Shown one piece after another: positions 1-11,170 of a DNA stretch of 34,930 nucleotides. The notes below the pieces were generated by a model. It was not told where the DNA came from and ran no database searches. It was given only the letters and a program-made list of their open reading frames with translations. Source of the DNA: Bacteroidales bacterium (lineage in GTDB: Bacteria; Bacteroidota; Bacteroidia; Bacteroidales; UBA932); contig DUNA01000008.1 of the NCBI GenBank assembly GCA_012839605.1, positions 1 through 34,930 on the forward strand. Direction: 5' to 3'. The translations under genes and the position numbers were made by a program. Position 1 is the first letter of the stretch. Every line of letters starts with the position of its first letter.

Positions 1-1211
1 TAGAGCGTGACCTTGCCTTTTCCTTCGCCCACGTAGCCGTATTGGGCGTCTGCCATTTCTCCCGGGCCGTTTACAATACAACCCATGACGGCAATGGTGC
101 AGCCTTTTAAATGAGAGGTAGCTTCTTTTACGGCTCGGACCGTTTCTTCCAAATCAAATTGCGTACGGCCGCAACCGGGACAAGAGATGTATTCCGGTTT
201 TGTAAAGACACAACGCGTGGCTTGCAACAGATCCATGCTGAATTCCACCAATTCTTCTTTTGTGGCAAACGGAGCCTCTACAAACGGCATGGGCAGGATT
301 TTCCAATCTGTGGTACCGTCCAACAAGCCGGGAGCCCAGTCGTAGCAAGCTTGCACAATAAGCCGGTCCCACCGGGTTGCTTCTGTTGCCGATTCGTTTG
401 CCGAGACGGTGGACAGAGAGATGGGCGGAAGGGGTTGAAAAAGTTTGCCAAAAAGGATTTCCTCTTCCGGGGCTTCTGTAAGCGAGACACGGAATGTGTC
501 TCCGATGCCTTCTTTCAAGAGTGTGATGATTCCGGCTGCCGATTTCAGACGTCCTTGTCTTCCGCTCCCGGACTCTGTGACGCCCAGGTGTATGGGGAAG
601 GTCATGCCGGCTTTTTCCATGTATTGTACCAACAAGCGGTTGGCTTGGACCATCACACGGGTGTTGCTGGATTTTATGGAAACAATGACATTTTTAAAGG
701 CTTGTTCTTTACATACGTTCAAATATTCCATGGCGGCCTGGCACATACCGTCGGGCGTGTCTCCGTGCTGTTCCATGATATGTTCCGGAAGCGAACCGTG
801 GTTTACGCCTATGCGCAAAGCCGTACCGTGCTCTTTACACACATCCAACAAGTCTGTGAGCAATGCTTTGGCACGCTTTGGGTCTTTGGAGAAATTTCCC
901 GGATTGATACGCACCTTTTCAGCAACTCGGGCCGCTTCCATAGCCGTTGCGGCAGAAAAATGCACATCGGCAACCAAGGGTACCGTGATGCCGGTTTGAT
1001 GCAGTTCGTTTTTGATCCGAGCCAAGGCTTTTACTTGTTTGGGGGCCTGCGTTGTCAAACGAATCATTTGGGCTCCGGCTGCCGCCACTCTTTGGCATTG
1101 TGCAACTGAAGCTTGTATATCCAACGTGTCTGTATTGCACATGGTTTGCACAGAAACGGGATGTCCGCCGCCTATTTTCAAAGATCCAACCGTTACCGTG
1201 TGTGTATTCAT
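1..1211 (-). CDS. ispG: 4-hydroxy-3-methylbut-2-enyl diphosphate synthase IspG (GcpE), 3' end cut by window edge
   Basis: Penultimate enzyme of the MEP isoprenoid pathway; reduces the cyclic diphosphate MEcPP to HMBPP using a 4Fe-4S cluster in the cytoplasm. The reading frame stays open from ATG at 1211 to the left edge (403 codons). The N-terminal TIM-barrel part is recognisable (TVGSLKIGGGHPVSVQTM near the start, VPLVADVHF, RINPGN, GVNHGSL). The cluster motif CPGCGRTQF begins at residue 344, and the third cluster region CIVNGPGE follows. Between EEEI (249-252) and CPGC there are about 91 residues, against roughly two dozen in the short E. coli-type enzyme, so an insert is present, but it looks smaller than the large extra domain I know from plant and many Bacteroidetes IspG proteins. 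The start ATG overlaps the stop of the upstream gene by one base (TAATG), so it is probably translationally coupled and the last gene seen of the recQ unit. Confidence 0.94.
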   Translation of the reverse strand, partial: MNTHTVTVGSLKIGGGHPVSVQTMCNTDTLDIQASVAQCQRVAAAGAQMIRLTTQAPKQVKALARIKNELHQTGITVPLVADVHFSAATAMEAARVAEKVRINPGNFSKDPKRAKALLTDLLDVCKEHGTALRIGVNHGSLPEHIMEQHGDTPDGMCQAAMEYLNVCKEQAFKNVIVSIKSSNTRVMVQANRLLVQYMEKAGMTFPIHLGVTESGSGRQGRLKSAAGIITLLKEGIGDTFRVSLTEAPEEEILFGKLFQPLPPISLSTVSANESATEATRWDRLIVQACYDWAPGLLDGTTDWKILPMPFVEAPFATKEELVEFSMDLLQATRCVFTKPEYISCPGCGRTQFDLEETVRAVKEATSHLKGCTIAVMGCIVNGPGEMADAQYGYVGEGKGKVTL

Positions 1212-1903
1212 TACAGATGCAGATAAAGGGCTATGGTAAACAACAATTGTCCCGGATAGCCGTAAGTATAATGTTCGTTGCTGTAGAGAGCCGGGTTTTC
1301 AATCATGGCAAAAGAGTGCGAATAATTGGCTTCCAGGTGAATCTCAAAAGGTTTGAGTACCAAGGCAAAGCCTATGCCGCCTAGTACGCCGTAATCTTGG
1401 GAAATGTGGTTGCAATCGAACACTACGGGGACTCCTTGCGGCTGTTCTTCCGTAAAGTCCATAGCGCTCATTCGGTACGAGGCAAAACAACCCAAGTTCA
1501 GAAGAAGGCGCGTTTTCCACATGTCAATGTGAAATTGGCTTACCAAAGGTATTCGTACTACTTCATACACGCGTTTGAGTTGCGGGGTGTCGTAGGCTTG
1601 TTGTGTGTAAGCAAATCCCGTTTGGAGTCCAAAATACGGCAAATTGCCCCACAAGTCGTGGTAATACGTGTAGACTACAGAGGCGTTCTTCCAAGACGGT
1701 ACGCTCGTTTGTTTCCTATCCGGTGTGAAGTGTATCATATTGAAGGCATATCCTCCCTTTACTCCTACCATATGTTGTTTTACAGGTAGGGTTTGGGCAG
1801 CGAGTTTTTGCGGCCCCGGATTTCCTAAAAGCAACCCGATGGTCAACAACAGAGGCGTCAGCAGGCGTCTATCTTTTCTTGGAAGGGACCGTAAGTGTGA
1901 CAT
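1211..1903 (-). CDS. PorT-like outer-membrane beta-barrel protein
   Basis: A 230-residue secreted protein. An N-terminal basic stretch and hydrophobic segment (about residues 14-28, LLTPLLLTIGLLLG) followed by LAAQTLP looks like a Sec signal peptide cleaved near AAQ. The mature part is made of alternating hydrophobic and polar strands with frequent Gly, Tyr and aromatic residues, and ends in a strand (LFTIALYLHL). This is the pattern of small eight-strand barrels of the PorT/outer-membrane beta-barrel group. PorT proper is a type IX secretion component in Porphyromonas; I cannot tell whether this is that protein or a generic family member. The first Met is required to keep the signal peptide, so the gene overlaps the end of the upstream Ig-like lipoprotein gene by 35 bp. 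Its stop overlaps ispG by 1 bp. Confidence 0.82.
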   Translation of the reverse strand: MSHLRSLPRKDRRLLTPLLLTIGLLLGNPGPQKLAAQTLPVKQHMVGVKGGYAFNMIHFTPDRKQTSVPSWKNASVVYTYYHDLWGNLPYFGLQTGFAYTQQAYDTPQLKRVYEVVRIPLVSQFHIDMWKTRLLLNLGCFASYRMSAMDFTEEQPQGVPVVFDCNHISQDYGVLGGIGFALVLKPFEIHLEANYSHSFAMIENPALYSNEHYTYGYPGQLLFTIALYLHL

Positions 1904-3764
1904 GTTCGTTCAATAAGTTTTGAATAGATATGATCTGCGTTATCTCCATCTTGTCTTGCAATTCCAGGACAGCGCTTCCTGAAGGCAACTTGAACATACG
2001 AACGCGTTCCGGTTGTATGCGTTTGGTTACATCTCCCGTATCCCAAAAGCCGTTGTCGTTCAAATCTTCCGTAACGCGAACGGTGTATTTGCCCGCTTTC
2101 AAATAGGCAAAAGTGATGGTTGTATCTGCTTTTACCCTGTGACTCCGGTGGATTCTGTCTCTGTTTTCGTTCATCAAGTCTACTATCAATGAAGACGACA
2201 CGTCTGCCAATTGCAAATGCAAGGCTCCGAATTCTTCAGAGAGCAACGTTTTGAAAGAGACTGCCAAAGTGTCGTTCTTCAATCCGTATATGTCTGTTAA
2301 CAGACCGCCCGGTAGCAAAAACCGGTACGATGTGCCTTCCAAAATCGTACCCGGTAGTACATGGTAGAGGCAGAAATCCAATGAGTCGCGTTCCACAGTA
2401 TACGGAACTGCTACCGTATCGCCGGCCGGAGCAATACGCGACAGCGCGGCTTGCGTGAAATCCGGTTCTACGGGCAAATCTTTAAAGCGGATGGAAAAAC
2501 CTTTGTCCTTTATGATTTCCGGGAGTATGTTTGTTTTGAGTTCCATGAAATCTTCCTCTTTTTTTGCCGAGGGAGGCGGCTGCCTGTCAAAGCGACCTCT
2601 CCCGTCTGCGACGGATTGTCCGCCTAAGTCGTCTTTTTTCTCTTCTTCTTTCAGAGGCAGAAAACGAAGGGTGTCTGTGCGCGGAAGGAGTGTCTTCAGA
2701 GAATCGTTTGTGGCCATGTACGTCAGATGGAGGCGGACTGTATCCGGGACTGTTGCAGCCGTCAGCCACAACAAGACGGTGTCTCGTCTGTAGTTGTGTT
2801 GTGCGACGATGTCTGTGGAATCCATCCCGGGAATGGATGTCTGTACAATGTCGGCTCCCGGGGCCGAAAAAGCCAATTGCAACGTCCTGGGTCGTGTGCG
2901 CTCAAAATGAGACAACACTTGACGCGTAGCCGGTTCTTTAAATAGAAAAAGCGTGGTTTCCAAAGGTCTTTTCAGTAGTCCTGCCGTATCTTTGGCAAAA
3001 TAAGGCTGGATTTCCGGAGCGTAGGGAAACATCATTTTCTGAGGAACAATAAGCGAGTCTGAAAAGCCTACCCATTCGCCCTCTTGCCGGTCGTAGCGGT
3101 TGTTTTTGTTTTCGTCTGTGATGACAAACAAGTTGTATGTGGTGTCTTTCAAGTTTCTGAGAACAAAATACCCGTAGGCATCTGTACGTGTGGCGGCTAC
3201 CGGTAGCGTTTTTGTCAAAGTAGTGTCTGTAAGACTGCGGTGAAGCAAAACGGTGGCGTTGGGCACGGGCAACAGCGTAGTGGCGTCTGCCACCATACCG
3301 GAAAACATAAGTGTATCTAGCGTAGGACCGGTAGAAAAACTGAGTGCAAAGATGGGAAAAGGATTGCCTTCGTTGTTGTCTTGAATGGCTTCTCCAAAAT
3401 AGAGGCTGTACGATGTGCCGGGCAGCAAAGGTTCTTCCAAATCTACTACTATACCTCTTCCTTTTGTGCGAAAAGTCGGTCTCTTTTCTTGCGGGGGAGA
3501 AAGGAGGATGTGTTCGTTGGGTTCGTGCAATTTTACGTATTCGTCAAATTGCAGCTCTATTTTTTTTGTATTGGGATTGACATCTACTTGATTGACATCG
3601 GGAACGGTGACTAACAGTTTGGGCGGAAGGGTGTCTTTGGGACCTCCTGCAGGGCCGGCCGTAGTGTTGGCGCAGCTGCGAGGAACGATCAATACCACTC
3701 CCAATCCTCCTATGAGGAGCGGAAAGAGCAAGATCTTCTTTATCATACGCACTGTTTTCTTCAT
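1869..3764 (-). CDS. Ig-like (SbsA/Big_5-type) domain lipoprotein, 631 aa
   Basis: Predicted envelope protein of a family common in Bacteroidetes. Residues 1-32 are basic then hydrophobic and end in VPRSC, followed by ANTTAGPAGGPKDTLPP. The GGPKD-TLPP stretch after Cys is typical of the family, although Pro-Arg-Ser before the Cys is a poor lipobox. Residues about 45-150 resemble a bacterial Ig-like domain (VNPNTKKIELQFDEYV; FSTGP at its end). Residues about 155-240 resemble a carboxypeptidase-regulatory-like beta sandwich. Two acidic, Asn-rich loops (TDENKNNRYDRQ and EDLNDNGFWDTGD) look like calcium-type loops. The function is unknown; a structural role or one at the cell surface is inference. 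Its start overlaps the rsh stop by 4 bp (ATGA) and its end overlaps the barrel gene, so the two envelope proteins are probably co-expressed. Confidence 0.85.
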   Translation of the reverse strand: MKKTVRMIKKILLFPLLIGGLGVVLIVPRSCANTTAGPAGGPKDTLPPKLLVTVPDVNQVDVNPNTKKIELQFDEYVKLHEPNEHILLSPPQEKRPTFRTKGRGIVVDLEEPLLPGTSYSLYFGEAIQDNNEGNPFPIFALSFSTGPTLDTLMFSGMVADATTLLPVPNATVLLHRSLTDTTLTKTLPVAATRTDAYGYFVLRNLKDTTYNLFVITDENKNNRYDRQEGEWVGFSDSLIVPQKMMFPYAPEIQPYFAKDTAGLLKRPLETTLFLFKEPATRQVLSHFERTRPRTLQLAFSAPGADIVQTSIPGMDSTDIVAQHNYRRDTVLLWLTAATVPDTVRLHLTYMATNDSLKTLLPRTDTLRFLPLKEEEKKDDLGGQSVADGRGRFDRQPPPSAKKEEDFMELKTNILPEIIKDKGFSIRFKDLPVEPDFTQAALSRIAPAGDTVAVPYTVERDSLDFCLYHVLPGTILEGTSYRFLLPGGLLTDIYGLKNDTLAVSFKTLLSEEFGALHLQLADVSSSLIVDLMNENRDRIHRSHRVKADTTITFAYLKAGKYTVRVTEDLNDNGFWDTGDVTKRIQPERVRMFKLPSGSAVLELQDKMEITQIISIQNLLNEHVTLTVPSKKR

Positions 3765-5914
3765 TGTTCCAATTGTTTTACAGTTTGTACTCCTTTGATT
3801 TTCTTCAATTCCGCCATCAATTCTTGTACAGAGTCGTTGTTTTGCACATATACTTCTAACTCTGCATCAAATATGTTGTCGTGTGAAATAAGACTGAAAC
3901 TACGGATATTTACACACATGCCCAAAGAAGTGGCGTGTGTAATGTCAAAAATAATACCCAAGCGGTCGCTGCCGCGAATCATCAACTTGACAAGGGAAGT
4001 AGACAAGCGTTGTTTCTTCCAGCTGACCTGTACACGATCGCTTTCGTGTTTGTGGAGTCTTTTGAGGGCTTCTATTCTGGGACACGTGGTAGTATGGATA
4101 TACAAGTCGCGTGTTTTCTTGCTGATGAAGCCTATCAATTCGTCTTCCGGAGTGGGACGGCAGCAAGGAGAAAAATGGAACGTGTTGAAATCTTGGCGAC
4201 GCGTCCAATCCGGTTCCGGTACCCAACTCACAAATTTTCTTGTAGGCGTACCTTTCAACAGGATGTCTCTCAAATTGGACAAATCCAGCATGCCGGCCCC
4301 AATCCTTCCGTACAATTCTTCTCTGGAGGTGATGTTGTACGCCGCTAAAAGTTTGTTTATGAGTCTTGTATGTATTTTTATTCCAAATTCCGCCAATTTG
4401 CGCGACAAGATGTTTCTGCCTTTGTTGATGGGGTCGGCTCCGCTCTTTTTGAGCGCTTCCAAAATCAAACTCTTGGCTTTAGAGGTGGTAACGGCGCTGA
4501 GCCGTTCAATTTTTACTTGAGGATCATCTGTAGTGATGATTTCCACTTGGTCTCCACCGCTGAGCGGCGTGGAGAGGAGCTTCAGTTTTTCGTTGATTTT
4601 GGCCGCCAAGGCATGGTGTCCCACATGTGTATGTATATAATACGCAAAATCCAAGGCCGTGGCTCCTTTGGGTAAAATACGCATTTCTCCTTTTGGAGTA
4701 AATATATAGATGACGGAAATAAGGCTACTGGGACGGAAATGGTCAAAAAATGCGAGCGATTGGGTGTCTTTGTCTTCCAGCGTTTGACGCACTTTTACCA
4801 ACCAGCTTTCTATGCCGCTTACTTCGGGAACAATGCCTTTGTATTTCCAATGGGCGGCAATGCCTTGTTCGGCAATGTCGTCCATCCTGCGGCTGCGAAT
4901 TTGTACCTCCAACCAGTTCCCGGAAGGAGTCAGGTACGTGGAGTGCAAAGCTTCGTATCCCGTTTCTTTTGGCGTTTTCAACCAATCTCGGCGTCGTTCC
5001 GGATACGGTTCCCAATACTCGTTCAGCAAGGCTTCTATTTTGTAACACAATTGGTGTTCTATCTCTCTGTCTGTTACAGGTGGTTGAAAGACAATACGCA
5101 GTGCATAAAGATCAAATACGTCTTCAAAAACGACATTCCTTTTTTTCATTTTGGCCCAAATGGAGTAGGGCGTTTTGATGCGGGTAGTCATCTTAAAATC
5201 AAGCCCTTCTTGCTTTAATAAGGCCGTAATGGGTTCAATGTATTTTATTGTGAGGGCTTTATCACGGCGGCCCATTTCTTTTTTTACTTTTTCCTGTATC
5301 TCCACGTATTCGGCCGGCATGGCGTACTTCATCCAGATGTTTTCAATCTCTGACTTGATGGTGTACAGTCCCAACTGGTGAGCCAACGGAGCAAATATGT
5401 ACATGGATTCGCCCAAGTTGCGCGCCCGCTTTTCTACAGGCAATTCGTCCACATTTCTCAAGTTGTGCAGCCTGTCTGCCAATTTGATAAGCAATACACG
5501 GATGTCGTTGTTGACGGTCAACAACATTTGTTTGAATGTTTCTTCCTGTGTTTTATCTTGAGCCGCAAAGACGCGTTCCATTTTGCCCAACCCTTCTACC
5601 AGTTCCGCTATTTTCTCTCCAAACAACCCACTGATGTCTTCTTTTGTGTATTCCGTATCTGAGAGGGTATGGTGTAAGAGCCCGGCAATGATGGATTTGT
5701 TGCCCAATCCAATTTCTTCCACAAGAATTCTGGCTACGTCTATGTTATGGAAAATAATGGGTTCACCGGAAATGCGCTTTTGGTTTTTGTGGGCTTCTTT
5801 GGCAAAGGCATAGGCCTTGAGTACCAATTCGTATTCTTCTGTATTGGCGCATCTTTTTTCACTCAATATCCTGAGCGGTTCAAAGTATTGGTCTATATAA
5901 TCCGAAGTGTCCAT
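3761..5914 (-). CDS. rsh: RelA/SpoT-type (p)ppGpp synthetase with degenerate hydrolase motif
   Basis: Long Rsh enzyme of 717 residues, the alarmone enzyme of the stringent response. Order: HD hydrolase domain (about 25-190), synthetase (about 235-360), TGS (about 395-460, with FTPKGEMRILPKGATALDFA), a Cys/His region (CCRPTPEDELIGF, then IHTTTCPRI) and a C-terminal ACT domain (about 645-717). Synthetase residues look intact: D268 in FEDVFDLYALRI, RRRD at 307-310, GYEALHST with Y320, and E336 in LEVQIR. In the hydrolase domain H56 and the ADRLHNLRN loop (D147) are present, but the metal/catalytic motif HDxxED reads HHTLSD (81-86), losing the second-position Asp and the Glu. I infer synthesis without efficient hydrolysis. 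It is spaced 6 nt after the flavodiiron gene and overlaps the next gene by 4 bp. Confidence 0.94.
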   Translation of the reverse strand: MDTSDYIDQYFEPLRILSEKRCANTEEYELVLKAYAFAKEAHKNQKRISGEPIIFHNIDVARILVEEIGLGNKSIIAGLLHHTLSDTEYTKEDISGLFGEKIAELVEGLGKMERVFAAQDKTQEETFKQMLLTVNNDIRVLLIKLADRLHNLRNVDELPVEKRARNLGESMYIFAPLAHQLGLYTIKSEIENIWMKYAMPAEYVEIQEKVKKEMGRRDKALTIKYIEPITALLKQEGLDFKMTTRIKTPYSIWAKMKKRNVVFEDVFDLYALRIVFQPPVTDREIEHQLCYKIEALLNEYWEPYPERRRDWLKTPKETGYEALHSTYLTPSGNWLEVQIRSRRMDDIAEQGIAAHWKYKGIVPEVSGIESWLVKVRQTLEDKDTQSLAFFDHFRPSSLISVIYIFTPKGEMRILPKGATALDFAYYIHTHVGHHALAAKINEKLKLLSTPLSGGDQVEIITTDDPQVKIERLSAVTTSKAKSLILEALKKSGADPINKGRNILSRKLAEFGIKIHTRLINKLLAAYNITSREELYGRIGAGMLDLSNLRDILLKGTPTRKFVSWVPEPDWTRRQDFNTFHFSPCCRPTPEDELIGFISKKTRDLYIHTTTCPRIEALKRLHKHESDRVQVSWKKQRLSTSLVKLMIRGSDRLGIIFDITHATSLGMCVNIRSFSLISHDNIFDAELEVYVQNNDSVQELMAELKKIKGVQTVKQLEQ

Positions 5915-5920
5915 ATTGCG

Positions 5921-9159
<3,239 letters not shown>

Positions 9160-11076
9160 CTAAGTTTGAATAATTCGGTCGTCGTCTATGCGAATGTCCC
9201 CGTTTTCCACCATGGCTCGCAAGACATTCAATACGTTGTTTTCAGATTCCGTAAAATGCAAATGGAGTTGTTGTATTTTGACAGGGCCGTTCTTTAGTGT
9301 TTCTGTGATTTTTCCGGCAATCCTCTCAAACGTTTCACCGGGGTTTTCTGCCTCGGCTGCAGCCAGGCATACGTCGCAGATACCGCAGTTTTTGGCCGTT
9401 CCCTCTCCAAAGTAAGCCAGCAATTGTTTGCTGCGGCAAGGGGCATCTGAACGTGCGTATTGCAGTATGGCTTCCATTCTGCGAAACCAGCTGTCTTTGC
9501 GTTGCATAAATCCGGCCGGATTCAAATACACATTGCCCGGTTGCAATCTTTGGGAATAGAGAAATACTTGCGGACTTTTCTTTTTAGGTATGTAAGAAAT
9601 GAGCCCCATACGCGAGAGTCGAATCAGGTATTCTGAAACGACAGTAGGTGCTTGACGGCTTACGCGCGCTAAGTAGGATTCATCAATAGATACAAATCCG
9701 TTGAACAAACCGGTATAAGAACGCAGCAACAGTTTTATAAACGTATCCAACAGGGGGTTGGCTATTTGTGCTTTGTACAATTCGTCTCTGTTTACCTGGA
9801 AATAGATGCGGGACGGATTGTCTACTTCTTCTGTCAAAGATATGTACCCCTCTTGTTCCAGGTATTGGAGAGCATACCAAAGGGTGGCGGGGTGTTTGTC
9901 TTGGCGTTTTGCAAATGCCGGCAAGTTGAAATCAAATTGCTGTTCTGCACCTTCTCCGTATCCCAAGCCCAAAAAAGAATAGAGGTCTTGGTACGTTTCT
10001 TTTACGAAGTCTGCATTGGGAAAAGAGATGTTGAACAGTTGTTTTAGGCGGCGGTCATCGGAAGGGTTGTACAGCAACACGGCGTATGCTTTTTTCCCGT
10101 CTCTACCGGCCCGGCCGGCTTCTTGGAAGTATGCTTCCGGTGCATCGGGTACGTCAAAATGGCAAACAAAGCGAACATCCGGTTTGTCTATACCCATGCC
10201 AAACGCATTTGTAGCCACCATAATGCGGATGTCTCCTTTCTTCCATGCTTCTTGCTTTTCCGTGCGGCGTTTGGCATCCATTCCGGCGTGGTACGCATCT
10301 GCTTTGTGGCCGTTGAAAAGTAAAAATTCTGCCAATTCTGTGGCTTTTTTCCGCTCTCTGACATAGACCAGACCGCTTCCCGGAACGCCTTGGGCTATGC
10401 GCAGCAGTTGACCCGGTTTGTCCTCGGCTTTCCGTACTACGTAGGCCAAGTTTGCCCGTTCAAAGGAAGTTTGAAATACGCTGTGGTCTTTGCGAAAGAC
10501 CAATTTTTCTTTGATGTCTTCCACTACTTGCGGCGTTGCGGTAGCTGTCAAGGCCAGGGTAGGGATGTTGGGAAACAGTTCGCGAAATTGAGCAATACGC
10601 AAGTAAGAAGGACGAAAATCGTAGCCCCACTGGGAAATGCAATGTGCTTCGTCCACAACCAACAGGGAAGGATGCATTTTTTGTACCCGTTCACGAAACA
10701 AGTGGGTACTCAGGCGTTCGGGAGAAAGGTATAGGAATTTGTAGTTGCCATAAGCGGCGTTGTCCAAAGCAATATCTATTTCATGGGCGCTCATGCCGGA
10801 ATGAACGCTCAAGGCTTTTATACCTAAATTTCTCAAGGATTCTACCTGATCTTTCATAAGGGCTATCAGGGGCGTGACCACCAAACAGATGCCGTCCATG
10901 AGCAAGGCGGGGACTTGAAAGCAAATGGACTTTCCGCCTCCCGTAGGCAAAAGAGCTAACGTATCCGTTCCTCCATAAACAGAAGCTATGATTTCTTCTT
11001 GCGCCGGCCGAAACGAAGCGTAGCCCCAATAACGAAGCAGTGTTTCACGAAAGATTTCGTTGCGATTGTTGCTCAT
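9160..11076 (-). CDS. recQ: RecQ-family ATP-dependent DNA helicase
   Basis: 3'-5' superfamily 2 helicase that unwinds recombination and fork intermediates. I choose the ATG at 11076 ([19 protein letters not shown]). A longer open frame reaches upstream to 11229, but it would cross the divergent pckA start and the promoter region. The 638-residue product has the RecQ motif 0 (SFRPAQ), Walker A (LPTGGGKS, 43-50), DEAH box (142-145, followed by CISQWGYDF), motif V/VI region ([25 protein letters not shown]), a winged-helix region and a C-terminal zinc-type cluster ([11 protein letters not shown], then NCGICDVC). After it comes a short tail of about 65 residues with no recognisable HRDC domain. 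It is the first gene of the seven-gene minus-strand unit. Confidence 0.95.
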   Translation of the reverse strand: MSNNRNEIFRETLLRYWGYASFRPAQEEIIASVYGGTDTLALLPTGGGKSICFQVPALLMDGICLVVTPLIALMKDQVESLRNLGIKALSVHSGMSAHEIDIALDNAAYGNYKFLYLSPERLSTHLFRERVQKMHPSLLVVDEAHCISQWGYDFRPSYLRIAQFRELFPNIPTLALTATATPQVVEDIKEKLVFRKDHSVFQTSFERANLAYVVRKAEDKPGQLLRIAQGVPGSGLVYVRERKKATELAEFLLFNGHKADAYHAGMDAKRRTEKQEAWKKGDIRIMVATNAFGMGIDKPDVRFVCHFDVPDAPEAYFQEAGRAGRDGKKAYAVLLYNPSDDRRLKQLFNISFPNADFVKETYQDLYSFLGLGYGEGAEQQFDFNLPAFAKRQDKHPATLWYALQYLEQEGYISLTEEVDNPSRIYFQVNRDELYKAQIANPLLDTFIKLLLRSYTGLFNGFVSIDESYLARVSRQAPTVVSEYLIRLSRMGLISYIPKKKSPQVFLYSQRLQPGNVYLNPAGFMQRKDSWFRRMEAILQYARSDAPCRSKQLLAYFGEGTAKNCGICDVCLAAAEAENPGETFERIAGKITETLKNGPVKIQQLHLHFTESENNVLNVLRAMVENGDIRIDDDRIIQT

Positions 11077-11083
11077 TTCTATA

Positions 11084-11114
11084 ATTGCAAAGATAAATAA
11101 AATGAGTATCTTCG
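11084..11114 (+). promoter_or_regulatory. pckA promoter (-33 ATTG, -7 TATCTTCG)
   Basis: ATTG at 11084-11087, a 19-bp spacer, and TATCTTCG at 11107-11114 fit the Bacteroidetes primary-sigma pattern (TTTG, 19-21 bp, TAnnTTTG) with one mismatch in the -7 box. It predicts a leader of about 50 nt for pckA. It overlaps the recQ promoter on the other strand. Confidence 0.65.
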
Positions 11115-11118
11115 CAAG
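11088..11118 (-). promoter_or_regulatory. recQ operon promoter (-33 CTTG, -7 TATCTTTG)
   Basis: On the minus strand CTTG (11118-11115), a 19-bp spacer and an exact TATCTTTG (11095-11088) form a complete Bacteroidetes promoter. The box ends 11 nt before the recQ ATG, so the leader can be only a few bases long. Confidence 0.7.
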
Positions 11119-11121
11119 ATA
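11107..11121. repeat. Inverted repeat TATCTT-CGC-AAGATA
   Basis: Perfect 6-bp arms around a 3-bp centre, covering the pckA -7 box and the recQ -33 element. It may be an operator, or it may simply arise from the facing promoter elements. Confidence 0.5.
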
Positions 11122-11170
11122 TTTAAAGACCGTTTTAATACCTAAATTTTTCATTATCAAATCATTAATT

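Noticed and set aside
111-1109. 332-codon plus-strand frame at the left edge
   Set aside because: It is antisense to ispG, whose catalytic motifs are unmistakable; the product has no recognisable feature.
1211-1903. Assignment of the barrel as the true PorT of the type IX secretion system
   Set aside because: Family resemblance is limited to small-barrel features, no other type IX gene lies nearby, and neither large surface protein ends in a type IX C-terminal signal.
3795-4520. 241-codon plus-strand frame opposite rsh
   Set aside because: It lies wholly opposite the conserved TGS/ACT half of Rsh; Ser/Leu/Arg-rich with no motif.
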